A stretch of DNA of 64,000 bases, from positions 1 through 64,000 of the forward strand of contig JAUJNL010000010.1 of the NCBI GenBank assembly GCA_030448185.1, read 5' to 3'. How positions within the stretch are numbered: position 1 is the first letter of the stretch; the number at the start of each line of letters is the position of its first letter. The stretch is from Cytophagales bacterium. GTDB lineage: Bacteria > Bacteroidota > Bacteroidia > Cytophagales > 172606-1. Below are positions 20,995-30,796 of the stretch, piece after piece. The notes beneath the pieces are model-generated. The model searched no databases. It was not told the origin of the DNA and worked only from the letters and a program-made list of their open reading frames with translations. Both the position numbers and the translations under genes were made by a program.

Positions 20995-21852
20995 TTAAAA
21001 CTTAATAATTCTTCCCAGAAATAGGGAGTGCATACCGGTCTGCAACTTATTGGGACGATTCATCTGCTGGTAATTCCACTGGTACGTAAGCCGGTACGCA
21101 TTGAGTCCAACCAACTTTCGGCGCTTTTTCTGTTTGAGGTAAAAATCCAGCGACACTTGGTTCTGGATACGCATAAACCGGTTCCAGCTACCTACCTGCA
21201 AGGCATCGGTAAACCGCCCCCCTTCTTCCGAGAAATAAGGCAAGGGCCACGCATACGGCGGCCGGGCCATCACCGAAACCACCGGCAGCGACAATTCTTC
21301 GGTCAGCATAAAAGTGCGGCGGAATAACCGGAATCGCCGCTGAGCCATGCCGACCGGCCCCAGGGAAACCGCTACGTCGTAGGATAGTACGTTATTAACA
21401 TTACCCAGGTGAATCTTCAGATTAAACAAACCCGTAGCCATAGCCCCGGCGTAAAAGGAAGTTTTGCCAGCATTTACCCGGCCCACCGGAAAAAACCAGG
21501 CATAGTTGTATTCAAACCCAGTTTGCAGCAGTGAATTATCGTTTAGTCCATTACTTAATCCAGTTGAATGCGTGATGAGTCTGGTTTTACGCAGCTTTCC
21601 GGGTAATTGCCGGTAAGCAGTCCGGTCCATGGAGAGATACATTCCCGAGTACTTCAGCGGGGAAAGAAACTGATCTTTCAGGGTAAGGGCCCCGATGGCA
21701 GTTCCGCGGATGCGGTAACGAGACCGGTTTATGGTGTCATACCGGATATCCTCCAAAGCCGGGGGCCGTACGGTATGGGAAGAATCCGTTTGTGCCCATG
21801 CAGCCAATGGAATAAAAGGTAACCAGAGTGCAGATCTAAGCAGAAAATGCAT
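20995..21852 (-). CDS. Putative outer-membrane protein with signal peptide
   Basis: A protein of 285 residues from the ATG at 21852, which begins a clear signal peptide (HFLLRSALWLPFIPLAAWAQ). The mature protein alternates aromatic and polar residues in short strands and ends with FLGRIIKF, a terminal-Phe pattern common in outer-membrane beta-barrels. It matches no family I can name. It precedes the S41 lipoprotein gene on the same strand with a 65-bp gap, so they may be co-transcribed. Confidence 0.65.
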   Translation of the reverse strand: MHFLLRSALWLPFIPLAAWAQTDSSHTVRPPALEDIRYDTINRSRYRIRGTAIGALTLKDQFLSPLKYSGMYLSMDRTAYRQLPGKLRKTRLITHSTGLSNGLNDNSLLQTGFEYNYAWFFPVGRVNAGKTSFYAGAMATGLFNLKIHLGNVNNVLSYDVAVSLGPVGMAQRRFRLFRRTFMLTEELSLPVVSVMARPPYAWPLPYFSEEGGRFTDALQVGSWNRFMRIQNQVSLDFYLKQKKRRKLVGLNAYRLTYQWNYQQMNRPNKLQTGMHSLFLGRIIKF

Positions 21853-22128
21853 GCCCGAAGAGTAGATAGTGGCGTTATTTTTATAACGAAAGCAGGCCTG
21901 AAAGATAAGCAAGAAGCCCCGAAAAAATGTTTTGCAGATGAAGCGTCACTAATAATACTTACACTATTCACGTGGGTAGCTGTATCAGACACCGAACAGC
22001 TAATCAAACATCGGCAATCCGCCTTCCGGAATTCTTCCAAATCCTGCTTACTTTTACGGTGCAACCAATCCGTCAGGGAGCGCATGCTGCAGTGTGCTTT
22101 CCCCAGCGGCCTGCTTTATCGTACCCAG

Positions 22129-23547
22129 ATGAAACTGTTTCGTTCCTCCCCTATTCCGGTATACCTGTTAATGGGCATTTTATCCTTCCTGGCCGCTTGC
22201 AAAAGCAAGTTTGCACCCAAGCAACCCGAAGAAAAATATCTTCAGACGGAACCCGCTATCCAGCGGCAAGTCTCAGCCCTGAATATTCCCGTGGAAATCA
22301 CGGTAGATGAACTGGAAAAGGCCCTGAATACGCAGGTACAGGGGATGATCTATGAGGACAATAAGCTGGATAACAACGGCAACGATAATTTGCTGCTCAA
22401 AGTCTGGAAGCGGGAAAACATTACCATCGGTACTTCGGGTGACCTGTTCTCCATCATTGTACCGCTACGCATCTGGGCTAAGGTGGGGTATACTTTTGAC
22501 AAGTTCGGCATCAAACTGTCTGAGTTCCGGGAAACTGACTTTGAGATGAACGTCCGTTTTGTTTCCTAAAGTGGCCGTTACTCCGGATTGGCAGATCCAT
22601 ACCCAAACTTCCCCGAACGGATTTGACTGGATCAAGAAGCCTTACATCCGGATTGGCCCGATTGACATTTCGGTTTCGCCCATTGTCGAACGGATCATTG
22701 ACGGGCAGCAGGAAGCCATTGCCCAGAACCTGGATAAGCAGATAAAGAGTCAGATTCCGCTGAAGCAACACGTGCAACAGGCCTGGACGCAGATGCAGCA
22801 TCCTTTTCAAGTATCCGGGGAGTATGATACCTGGCTTAAGGTCACGCCCACCGAAATTCTGATGACGCCGCTGAATGGCCAGGGCGATAAGATCCGGGCA
22901 CTCATTGGCATTAAAGGATATACCGAGACGTTTATCGGAAAAAAGCCCCAAACCACGGTAAATCCTGCCCTTCCCCCCTGCAGATCACGCCGGAAATTCC
23001 GGATGATTTTACGATTGGTCTCAGCGGCGAAGTTTCTCACGCCTATGCTACGCAACTGGTAGCCAAACAATTTATTAATCAGAGTTTTGAAAGTGGTACA
23101 TACAAAGTAACCATCACGGGCATTGACAACATGGAAGCGGCGACAACCTGATCATTAAGGCTGACCTGATTGGCAGCGTGAATGGTACCATCTTTCTGCG
23201 GGGATAAACCTTATTATGATCCCCAAACGCAGCTGCTTACCCTACACAAACTGGACTTTGACCTGGACACTAAGAATAAGTTGGTTAAAACTGCCAATTG
23301 GTTGCTGCACGGTACGCTGGTCCGGAAAATGCAGGAGGCATTCAAAATACCGGTAGGAAAACAGTTGGAGGAAGCTAAGATTACGATTCAAAATCAGCTG
23401 AACAACAAACAGGTAGCCAAAGGTATTTACCTGAACGGACAGTTAGATGAGCTTACTCCTGCCGGGGTAATGATCACGCCAGAATCGATTGTGGCTATTG
23501 TGCTGGCCAAAGGGAAGGTAGATGTAAAAATCGCCGGATTACAATAA
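22129..23547 (+). pseudogene. DUF4403-family lipoprotein, frameshifted
   Basis: From the ATG at 22129 a lipoprotein signal (PVYLLMGILSFLAACKS) leads to the DUF4403 region: IQRQVSALNIPVEITVDELE, then KVAVTPDWQIHTQTSPNGFD, PIVERIIDGQQEAIAQNLDK, LQITPEIPDDFTIGLSGEVS, DNLIIKADLIGSVNGTIFL, and a C-terminus YYDPQTQLLTLHKLDFDLDT to the stop at 23547. Four frame changes (near 22565, 22975, 23145 and 23205) are needed; the first looks like a single inserted T. An intact protein would be about 470 residues. DUF4403 proteins have no assigned function; the fold is thought to be lipid-binding-like and envelope-located. Confidence 0.78.
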
Positions 23548-23562
23548 TTAGGTCTTTTACTT

Positions 23563-23754
23563 CTAAAAAAGTAATAGTTGACGCAGATCGTGGATCACAC
23601 GCAGGGTAACGGCTGAGAGTAAAACTAGCCCTATTACCCTGAATATACCGTTTACCACCACACTTTTCTTGATTGTTTGCGGCATTACGGCAATCAGAAA
23701 CGGCATGAAAGCAATCAACGAGAGGAGTAAAATATTTTTTTTAAGCATACACAT
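23563..23754 (-). CDS. Small two-helix membrane protein
   Basis: A 63-residue protein (61 if the second Met is used) with two hydrophobic segments (ILLLSLIAFMPFLIAVM and GIFRVIGLVLLSAVTL) and a basic tail. It lies 16 bp downstream of the large histidine kinase on the same strand, so it may be co-transcribed. No family recognised; small size keeps confidence modest. Confidence 0.45.
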   Translation of the reverse strand: MCMLKKNILLLSLIAFMPFLIAVMPQTIKKSVVVNGIFRVIGLVLLSAVTLRVIHDLRQLLLF

Positions 23755-23770
23755 TTTTTAACGCTACCGC

Positions 23771-26700
23771 TTACCTGATTCTTTCCAGTTCGGCAATAAT
23801 CTGATTGCAAAGCATTTCGGTCCGCCCAATGGAGAAAATGATCTGCTCTACATCTTCGGGTTCCTGCCGGAGCAAGGCTTTTCCTCTTTCCAGTTCGAGC
23901 ACCAACGGATTAGCCGACAAAATGCTCAATGTCGGATGCATCTTATGCACCATGCCGCGGAGCAGCATTAGATCCCGTTCCGTAAGTGCCCGGTGATACG
24001 TCACTTTGCAGTCCTGAAACGATTTAATGTACAGGCTGATCAGGCGGTCCCTGAAATCAGCATCATCACCCGCCAGGGCTTCCATCGCCTGGTGATCCAG
24101 GAGTTTTGCATCACTATTTTGTATCTCCGCTTCCGGCGCATGATCATAAACGACGGAGGTTCCGTTCTCCTGGCTAATACCGGCATAATGGGCTATTTTT
24201 CCGTATAATTCCCTAGGATTAAAGGGTTTGGTGACGTAGTCCGTCATTCCGATTTCGAGAAGTTTTTCCTTAACATCACTCATGGCTGAGGCCGTAAGGG
24301 CGATGATCGGCAGTGTCTGAAAATACTCTCCTTCCAGACTTCTGATCGCCTGCGTGGCATGGTATCCGTCCATTACGGGCATTTGCAGATCCATCAGTAC
24401 CAGATCGTATTTCTCCACCTGTACCATTTCCAGGGCGATTTCCCCATTGATGGCAAAATCAGGCCGTACGCCCCATTGACCGAATATTTTGGAAGCTACC
24501 AACGTATTGGCTTCATTATCCTCCACCAGCAATACCCGGACGTGTTCGAGGGTAGCCTGCGGCGGCTCATTAAAACTGGAAACACTGCCGGTTACCCTCC
24601 CTTGCCCTTTCTTAAAGAAGAGCGTAAAATTGAATCTGGAACCTAAGCCCTGAACGCTATCTACCTGAATCGTACTTTTCTGCAACTCAAGCAGGCGCTT
24701 GGTAATGGCAAGGCCAAGACCGGTCCCACCAAATTTGCGGGTCGTATCGGAAGAAGCCTGCGTAAAGCTTTCAAAGATGTATTCCAGTTTTTCTTCCGGA
24801 ATGCCAATGCCCGTATCACTGACGGCGAAGTATAGTTCAGCTCCTTCCGGGGTTAGTTTTTCCAGTTTCGCCTCAATTTTTACCATTCCGCGATCCGTAA
24901 ATTTAATGGCGTTGCTCACCAGGTTGTTCAACACTTGTCCAAGCCGGACGGGATCACCGGCAATGCTGGGGGGTATCTGAGGGTCAATGTTCACATCCAG
25001 CAGAATATTTTTCTCCTGAGCCCGGTATCCCATCGATTGTTCGATGCTGTTGATCAGGCTTCGCAAATCAAAATCCACTTCCTCAAAAGAAATCTTACCG
25101 GCTTCAATCTTGCTGTAATCCAGGATGTCATTGATCAGGACCAACAGGTTGTCCGCCGAGAAACGGAGGATATTGAGGTTCTCCAGCTGGTCGGGACGCG
25201 GACTCTCCTGCAATAACAGGTGCGTCATACCGATCACGGCATTCATCGGCGTCCGGATCTCATGGCTCATCATCGAGAGGAAGTTTTGCTTGGCGGCAGC
25301 GGCGTCTTCCGCCTGTTCTTTAGCCCTGATCAGGATGTCTTCCGCCACTTTCCGTTCCGAAATATCATTAACTGTTCCTGAGACGCCGAGTACGCGGTTG
25401 CGCTGGTCAACGGTAAGCTGCGCAAAAACTTCCACCCACCGGTAGCTGCCGCCTTTGGTTAGGTACCGGATTTCAAAGCGGCAATTTTCCATTTCCCGGC
25501 GTACCATTGGCTGAAACAGTTCCATATGCCGCTTCCGGTCTTCGGGTAGTACGAAGTCTTCGAATAGCTGTCCGATGCTTTCTTCCACGGCAAAGCCCGT
25601 AATTTTAGTCCAGGCCGGATTAAGAAAACTCCACTTTCCTTCGGCATCCGTCTGGAATACAATTTCTGAGATATTATCTACAACCGACCGGTATCTTTCC
25701 TCGCTCTCCTTGATTTTCTGTTCGGCTTTGCGCAGCCGGGTGATATCCCGGGCAATGACCCGTACCGTTTTTACTTGATTGTCCGCAAACTCGAAGGTAG
25801 CACTTTGTCCCAACCATATTTCCCGGCTATTCTTGCACACAATCGGCAGCTCCCGGTAAGAATACCATTACCGGTTTTCGCTCTGCCGGCGGTAGTAATC
25901 GGCTACCTCGCGACGGTAAGCGGGCTTCACTAAGTTCCAGTACGTCATTCCCATCAGTTCTTCCCGGGCATACCCTAATATCCGTTCGGCAACCGGGTTT
26001 ACGTAGATAATGTTGCCCATACTGTCCATCTCGAAAATGATGTCTTCAGCTTTTTCGATCATGGACCGGTACCGGATTTCGCTGGCCTCCAGCGCTTCCA
26101 GATTTTTCTTTTTCCCAGTGATATCCTGGGCTACGCCAATTACCTGGATCGGGGCACCTTCCGCATCCCGGGCAAAAACAACTTCCTGACACAGTAACCA
26201 TACATAATATCCCTCCTGGTGTCTGAAACGGTACTCTATGGAATGCACTTCGCCATCAGCCGCCTCGCGCATCCAGTCCAGTTGCTGCTGCTTCACCGCT
26301 AGGTCATCCGGATGTATCCGGCCCGCCAGGTCTTCATTAGACATATCTTTGAACACCTCCGGTTCAAAGCCAAGCACCTCCAATACTTTTTTATTGGCGA
26401 AAATGCTTTTCTGTTCATTCAGGTCAAAAACATAGAGTACATCGGGGGTAGCCTGGGTAATAGCCGTAATAAACTTCTGCTTTTCGATCAGCTCCTTTTC
26501 AGCTTTTTTGTGCTTGGTTAGCAAAGCCCGCTGCTGAATGAATAAATCCTCCAATTTTGCCTGAGCTTGCTGCTGTTCGGCCGTTTTTTCTTCCAGCTGG
26601 GTATTTAATTCAGCGGCTAGTTCGGAAGACTGCATCAGTTGGCCGAGGTAGAAATAGATCCGGCTGACGGTGGGGCGGAAGATAAACAGTCCTTCTAATA

Positions 26701-27295
26701 GAAGAACCAGGATAGTAATCAGGAAAAGGATGGTTTCAGTACGCTTGAGAGTTGCAATCCGGCTGCTTGACTCCTGCTCATACTGGGATGTGATTTCATC
26801 CATCCCTTTCAGAAATAGAGGCTCATTGGCCAGCATCACTGCAATAGACCTACTCAGGGCCGCTGGTCGTGCTACTGCCTCCCGGCTAATTTTGCCGGTT
26901 TGTATGTAAATTTTTTTAAAAGGATCATCTAACTGACCGAATAACTGGACTACGGCATGAGTGTTGTCACTGGTGATACCCAGCGCCGGGTCACCGAACT
27001 GGAGCCCTTCATGCACCTGATTCCAGGTATTAGCCGTCCGGCGGAGTTGCACTGCCAGTTTTTGCCGTACGCCTGTTTCCGGGGTAGCCTGTATCATCAG
27101 GGCCGTTTTAATAATTTCCTGACTTAGTGTTCGCTGACGGGCTGCCAGGTTGATCCGCTTGCTATCATGGGCGCTGTCATCCAGAATCGTGTGAATGAAC
27201 AATTGACTGGCCACGGCAATCAGGGCAATCAGGCTCAGACTCACAATGTAGATCTTGGTAAGCGGAAGCGTAAATCGTTGTACAGGTTTATTCAT
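23771..27295 (-). pseudogene. Hybrid sensor histidine kinase with in-frame stop
   Basis: About 1174 codons in one frame, broken only by a TAA at 25868-25870 (codon 476). Order: membrane helix (about 13-36), periplasmic PilJ/type IV pili-like sensor (KRINLAARQRTLSQEIIKTA), second helix (about 200-222), coiled coil, and three PAS/PAC units (about 290-400, 405-525, 530-650). Then come HisKA (FLSMMSHEIRTPMNAVIGMT), HATPase (FGGTGLGLAITKRLLELQ), a receiver (VRVLLVEDNEANT, DLVLMDLQMPVMDGYHA), and a C-terminal Hpt with His in MVHKMHPTL. The stop falls in the second PAS. Sequence on both sides is otherwise intact and in phase, so it is either one point mutation or error, or a split sensor plus kinase. 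Confidence 0.85.
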
Positions 27296-27400
27296 GCAGC
27301 AGTACCCAGTTAGGACAAACTAAAGTACCTACCTGCTTTCTGCTAAAAAATCCGTATTGGAAGGAAAACTAACCGTGTAATTTTTAGTTTCTAGTTTTTT

Positions 27401-27493
27401 GTTTCCAGTTTCGGGTTGTTTTAAAATCCTGTTTGAATACGTTAAAAGTAAACTACGGCATTGATTGAGAACTAAAAACCCGAAACTGGAAAC
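27401..27493. repeat. Intergenic inverted repeat, GTTTCCAGTTTCGGGTT arms
   Basis: Arms 27401-27417 and 27477-27493 are perfect 17-bp complements. The left arm is preceded by related words (TTTTTAGTTTCTAGTTTTTT) that are mirrored by ACTAAAAA before the right arm. It lies in the 211-bp gap between the XRE regulator gene and the hybrid kinase gene, ending 14 bp before the XRE stop codon. Confidence 0.75.
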
Positions 27494-27506
27494 TATAAAC
27501 CAAAGA

Positions 27507-28496
27507 CTACTGTCTTAGCCGTTCAATCTCCTGCTGCAACCGCAGCGTTAAGTCATAGAGTTGGTCAAGGGGCATGGTTGTCTTGGGCTCGGGCATTTCG
27601 TAGCTGAAAAAGGCCCTGGCTTCCCAGACTTCCAGTACATCTTTGATCGAGACTTCAAATCCGGTATAATCCGGCAGGTCAGAGATCACCAGCAAGCTGC
27701 CCTTGATTTTTACGTAGTTAAATAAACGGCGATATAGGATTCCCTGCTTGTGAACCACCACCACGTAGTGCTGTCCGTCGCGAATGTCATACCAGTTTTG
27801 CATATACTGGCCAACCACCGTGGCTCCGGGAAAAGGAAAATCTTTGCCCATCTGAAATGCCCGGTACTTTCCGGCTGGCAGACCAGGCATCTTCATTTCC
27901 GGCAATTGCTTCAGAAAATCCGGATAAGCGTACTTAACCAGGTACTCTGCCGCTGCCTGCTGCGAAACCCACTCAATGGCATCGGAAGAACGGGTATTTT
28001 GAGCAGGGACTGGCGGCTGGTTATAGGGCGAAGCGGCATAAGGGGCTGGGTGAGCCGGCGCCGGGACCGGGACCGGAGGAGCTTTGGGTTCCGGTTGAGC
28101 AAAGGGCGGGGGCGGAGCATTTTTATTGTTTACCCGCCGGAAAGCAATGGGCTGGCCAACCGGCTGCGAAGCGGGCTGCCGGTAGTATTTATCAATAATA
28201 GCGGAAAGTGGCTGGGGTGCTTCCGGCTCCGTTTTTAATTGTAATTGGGGAGACGGCTGGGGAATAGGAACGCCCTGGTTTTCGCGCAGCCGCCGGATGT
28301 CATGCTTTAGCAAATTGTCAACGGTGGTCCCAAAAATCTTGGCGATATTCATCAGATTGTCCAGATTCGGGTTAGCCCTCCCCTCTTCGTAAGCGCCCAA
28401 TAATGACCTTTTAATCCCGATTTTGCGGGCAAATTGCTCCTGGGTCAGGCCATTCATTCGCCGCAGATACTTGATATTATTGGCAACCATTGACAT
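27507..28496 (-). CDS. XRE-family regulator with S24-like C-terminal domain
   Basis: A 329-residue protein. The N-terminal helix-turn-helix (about 5-62) is typical XRE: IKYLRRMNGLTQEQFARKIG and SLLGAYEEGRANPNLDNLMN. A Pro-rich linker (about 85-175) connects to a C-terminal domain of about 140 residues that resembles the beta-rich S24/LexA-like peptidase fold (LPAGKYRAFQMGKDFPFPGA, VVVVHKQGILYRRLF). An obvious Ser-Lys catalytic pair is not seen, so it may only sense or dimerise. It starts GTG/ATG within two codons (28496 or 28490). A promoter at 28538-28567 fits its start. The regulon is unknown. Confidence 0.8.
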   Translation of the reverse strand: MSMVANNIKYLRRMNGLTQEQFARKIGIKRSLLGAYEEGRANPNLDNLMNIAKIFGTTVDNLLKHDIRRLRENQGVPIPQPSPQLQLKTEPEAPQPLSAIIDKYYRQPASQPVGQPIAFRRVNNKNAPPPPFAQPEPKAPPVPVPAPAHPAPYAASPYNQPPVPAQNTRSSDAIEWVSQQAAAEYLVKYAYPDFLKQLPEMKMPGLPAGKYRAFQMGKDFPFPGATVVGQYMQNWYDIRDGQHYVVVVHKQGILYRRLFNYVKIKGSLLVISDLPDYTGFEVSIKDVLEVWEARAFFSYEMPEPKTTMPLDQLYDLTLRLQQEIERLRQ

Positions 28497-28537
28497 GCCG
28501 AAGACTGATTTTCCGGACGTTTGACAATTTTTTTAGC

Positions 28538-28567
28538 TAAAACTACGCAAAAATCAAACAAGATCAA
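28538..28567 (-). promoter_or_regulatory. Bacteroidota-type promoter for the XRE regulator
   Basis: On the minus strand, TTG (28565-28567), a 19-bp spacer and TAGTTTTA (28538-28545) match TTG-N19-TAnnTTTG except for the last base. It sits 42 bp upstream of the start codon. Confidence 0.5.
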
Positions 28568-28582
28568 GTTCCGGAACCAAAA

Positions 28583-30763
28583 TCAATGACGGGCAACGGC
28601 TAATACGTGAGCCGGCAGCGAAAAACAGAAAGTAGTTCCTTCATTAACTGTACTCTGTACACGGATCATGCCTCCATGCCGGCTCACAAACTCCTGGCAC
28701 AGGAGTAAGCCCAGCCCCGTTCCCGCTTCATTGGCAGTGCCGCTGGTTTTGTGGTACATATCCAGTTGAAAAAGGTTTGCCAGCTTATCTTCCGGAATGC
28801 CAATGCCCGTATCCATTACCCTGATCTCCACCCGGTCGCCTTGCCCAATGGCCGCCGTTTCGACCTTTCCTCCCGAATTAGTGAACTTAATGGCATTAAC
28901 CACCATGTTCCGCAACACAAAATCCAGCATATTCCGGTCGGCCACTACTGATACCTCCGGCGGTATCTTCATCAGCAGCGCTATTCCCTTCTGGGTAGCC
29001 ATGGGTTCGAGCAGATCATACACTTCTTCAATCAGTTGAGGTAATGGCAAGGGCTGGGGATTAAAAGCTATATTACCCCGCTGGGACTGCGACCAGTGCA
29101 GGAGGTTCTCCAGCAGATTCATCAGGTTTTTCACCGTATGATCCATGTGGGAAGCAAATGTTTTTAACTCCTCCCGGGAAAAATTATCCATATGCCCCAT
29201 CAGGATCTGCAGTAACTGGGTAAGTGCGTTCAGTGGAACCCGCAGGTCATGGGAAATAATTGTAAAAAATTTGTCTTTGGTTGCCACCAGACTCTTAAGG
29301 TGCAACTCTGAGGCTTTCAACTTCTCGTTTACGGCTTGCAGGTCGCGGTTCTGGGCTTGGATGATCTGAGTCCGGGCGGATAGTAAGGAATTAGCTCTCT
29401 GTTTAATCAAATACCGGTTGATATACACAATCCCCAGTACCAGCACCAACACCAGCAAAACGCCCATCAGATAATTTAATTGCCGGTTCCGCTCCAGCGT
29501 AATGGATTGAATCTTTTTCTCTTTCCGCAGTAGTTCTACCTCCCGCTGCTGATTTTGTAGCTCATATTTAGCCTCGGTCTCCGTTATTTCGGAAGCGGTC
29601 TGTTCGGTAAAAATGGAATCCTTTACGGCGGTATAGAGCTTTTGACTTTCGTAAGCCTGTTGGTACTCCCCCATCCGGGCATAACTCTCAGCCATTCCCG
29701 CAAAACTGCGCAATATAGTTTCCTTAGCCCCCACGATTCTGGCCTCGACTACTGCTTTTTCAAAATAATAAATGGCTTGTTGGTATTTGCGGATGGAATA
29801 ATAGCACTGCCCGATCCGGTTATAATGAGCAGCCACCCGTACACTTACTCTAGGGCGCTGCTGCAGGTCGCGGCTCAGCGAACGGAAATAATAATTGAGG
29901 GCTTTTTGGTAATCCTCCCGGTGAAAAAAAACATCACCCATATTATGAAAAGAAAGAGAAATACCTTGCGGAGCATTCAGTTGCCGGTAAATCGCCAGGG
30001 CTTGTTGATGAAAATTGAGGGCTTCTTCGTACTTCCGCTGTTGGTCATATACGACCCCAATGTCCGCGTAAGCTCCCGCAATACCCGCCTGATCATTCAT
30101 TTTCCCGTATAACTTCAGGGCCCGCTGATAGTTTGTCAGGGCCTTGGGTAAGTTACCCAACGATTCATGGACTTTGCCAATGCGGCTCAAACAACGGGCT
30201 ATGTTCACCGTATCGCGGGTCTTTTCGCGTACAGCCAGCGACTGCAGAAAATAATCCAGGGCCTTGCGGTATTCCCCCCAATCATAATATACCTGGCCAA
30301 TGCCGAATAAAGCTTCTCCCTGCTGAGGGTCCTGTTTCCGTTCGGTGGCTTTCGTGTTGGCGGCAATAAAATACTGCAGGGCCTTCTTGTATTTACTAAG
30401 ATAAAAGTAACTCCACCCAACAATCTGCAAGGCATCGGTATGACCAGAGAGGTAATCTACCTGCAGGGCCATCCGTACGGCCCGGAATCCGAGTTTCAGT
30501 GAGGTATCCGGTTTGGTATTCAGGTACTGGTAGGCCTTACGATTCAATGTATCAACGTCGGCGGCCCGGTAGGCTTTCTGGGGAAAGGCGGAAGTAACCG
30601 AAAACAGAATGAGCGCCAGCAGGGCAAACCACTTCCCGAAGCCGCACAAAACCAATGCTTGCCTGCGGGAATTATACTTTACCATACCATGCTTTGCGGT
30701 CTGAATCATCCGTACGACACTCCTTAGGCCTCCATTACTCCGAATATAAGGCTTTTTGGGCAA
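28583..30763 (-). CDS. TPR-containing sensor histidine kinase
   Basis: Up to 726 residues; the start could also be an inner Met at 30709 or 30685, just before the signal/anchor helix (WFALLALILFSVTSAFPQ). The periplasmic part (about 75-400) is a run of about seven TPR units, such as YRKALDYFLQSLAVREKTRD and YEEALNFHQQALAIYRQLNA. A membrane helix (YLMGVLLVLVLVLGIVYINR, about 430-450) and a coiled coil lead to HisKA (FFTIISHDLRVPLNALTQLL) and HATPase (MDTGIGIPEDKLANLFQLDM, GTGLGLLLCQEFVSRHGG). No receiver is fused, so a separate response regulator must exist elsewhere. It lies 33 bp downstream of recQ on the same strand. Confidence 0.88.
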   Translation of the reverse strand: MPKKPYIRSNGGLRSVVRMIQTAKHGMVKYNSRRQALVLCGFGKWFALLALILFSVTSAFPQKAYRAADVDTLNRKAYQYLNTKPDTSLKLGFRAVRMALQVDYLSGHTDALQIVGWSYFYLSKYKKALQYFIAANTKATERKQDPQQGEALFGIGQVYYDWGEYRKALDYFLQSLAVREKTRDTVNIARCLSRIGKVHESLGNLPKALTNYQRALKLYGKMNDQAGIAGAYADIGVVYDQQRKYEEALNFHQQALAIYRQLNAPQGISLSFHNMGDVFFHREDYQKALNYYFRSLSRDLQQRPRVSVRVAAHYNRIGQCYYSIRKYQQAIYYFEKAVVEARIVGAKETILRSFAGMAESYARMGEYQQAYESQKLYTAVKDSIFTEQTASEITETEAKYELQNQQREVELLRKEKKIQSITLERNRQLNYLMGVLLVLVLVLGIVYINRYLIKQRANSLLSARTQIIQAQNRDLQAVNEKLKASELHLKSLVATKDKFFTIISHDLRVPLNALTQLLQILMGHMDNFSREELKTFASHMDHTVKNLMNLLENLLHWSQSQRGNIAFNPQPLPLPQLIEEVYDLLEPMATQKGIALLMKIPPEVSVVADRNMLDFVLRNMVVNAIKFTNSGGKVETAAIGQGDRVEIRVMDTGIGIPEDKLANLFQLDMYHKTSGTANEAGTGLGLLLCQEFVSRHGGMIRVQSTVNEGTTFCFSLPAHVLAVARH

Positions 30764-30796
30764 AATACGGCATTACAGGCTTTTCCCTGGCTGGTT

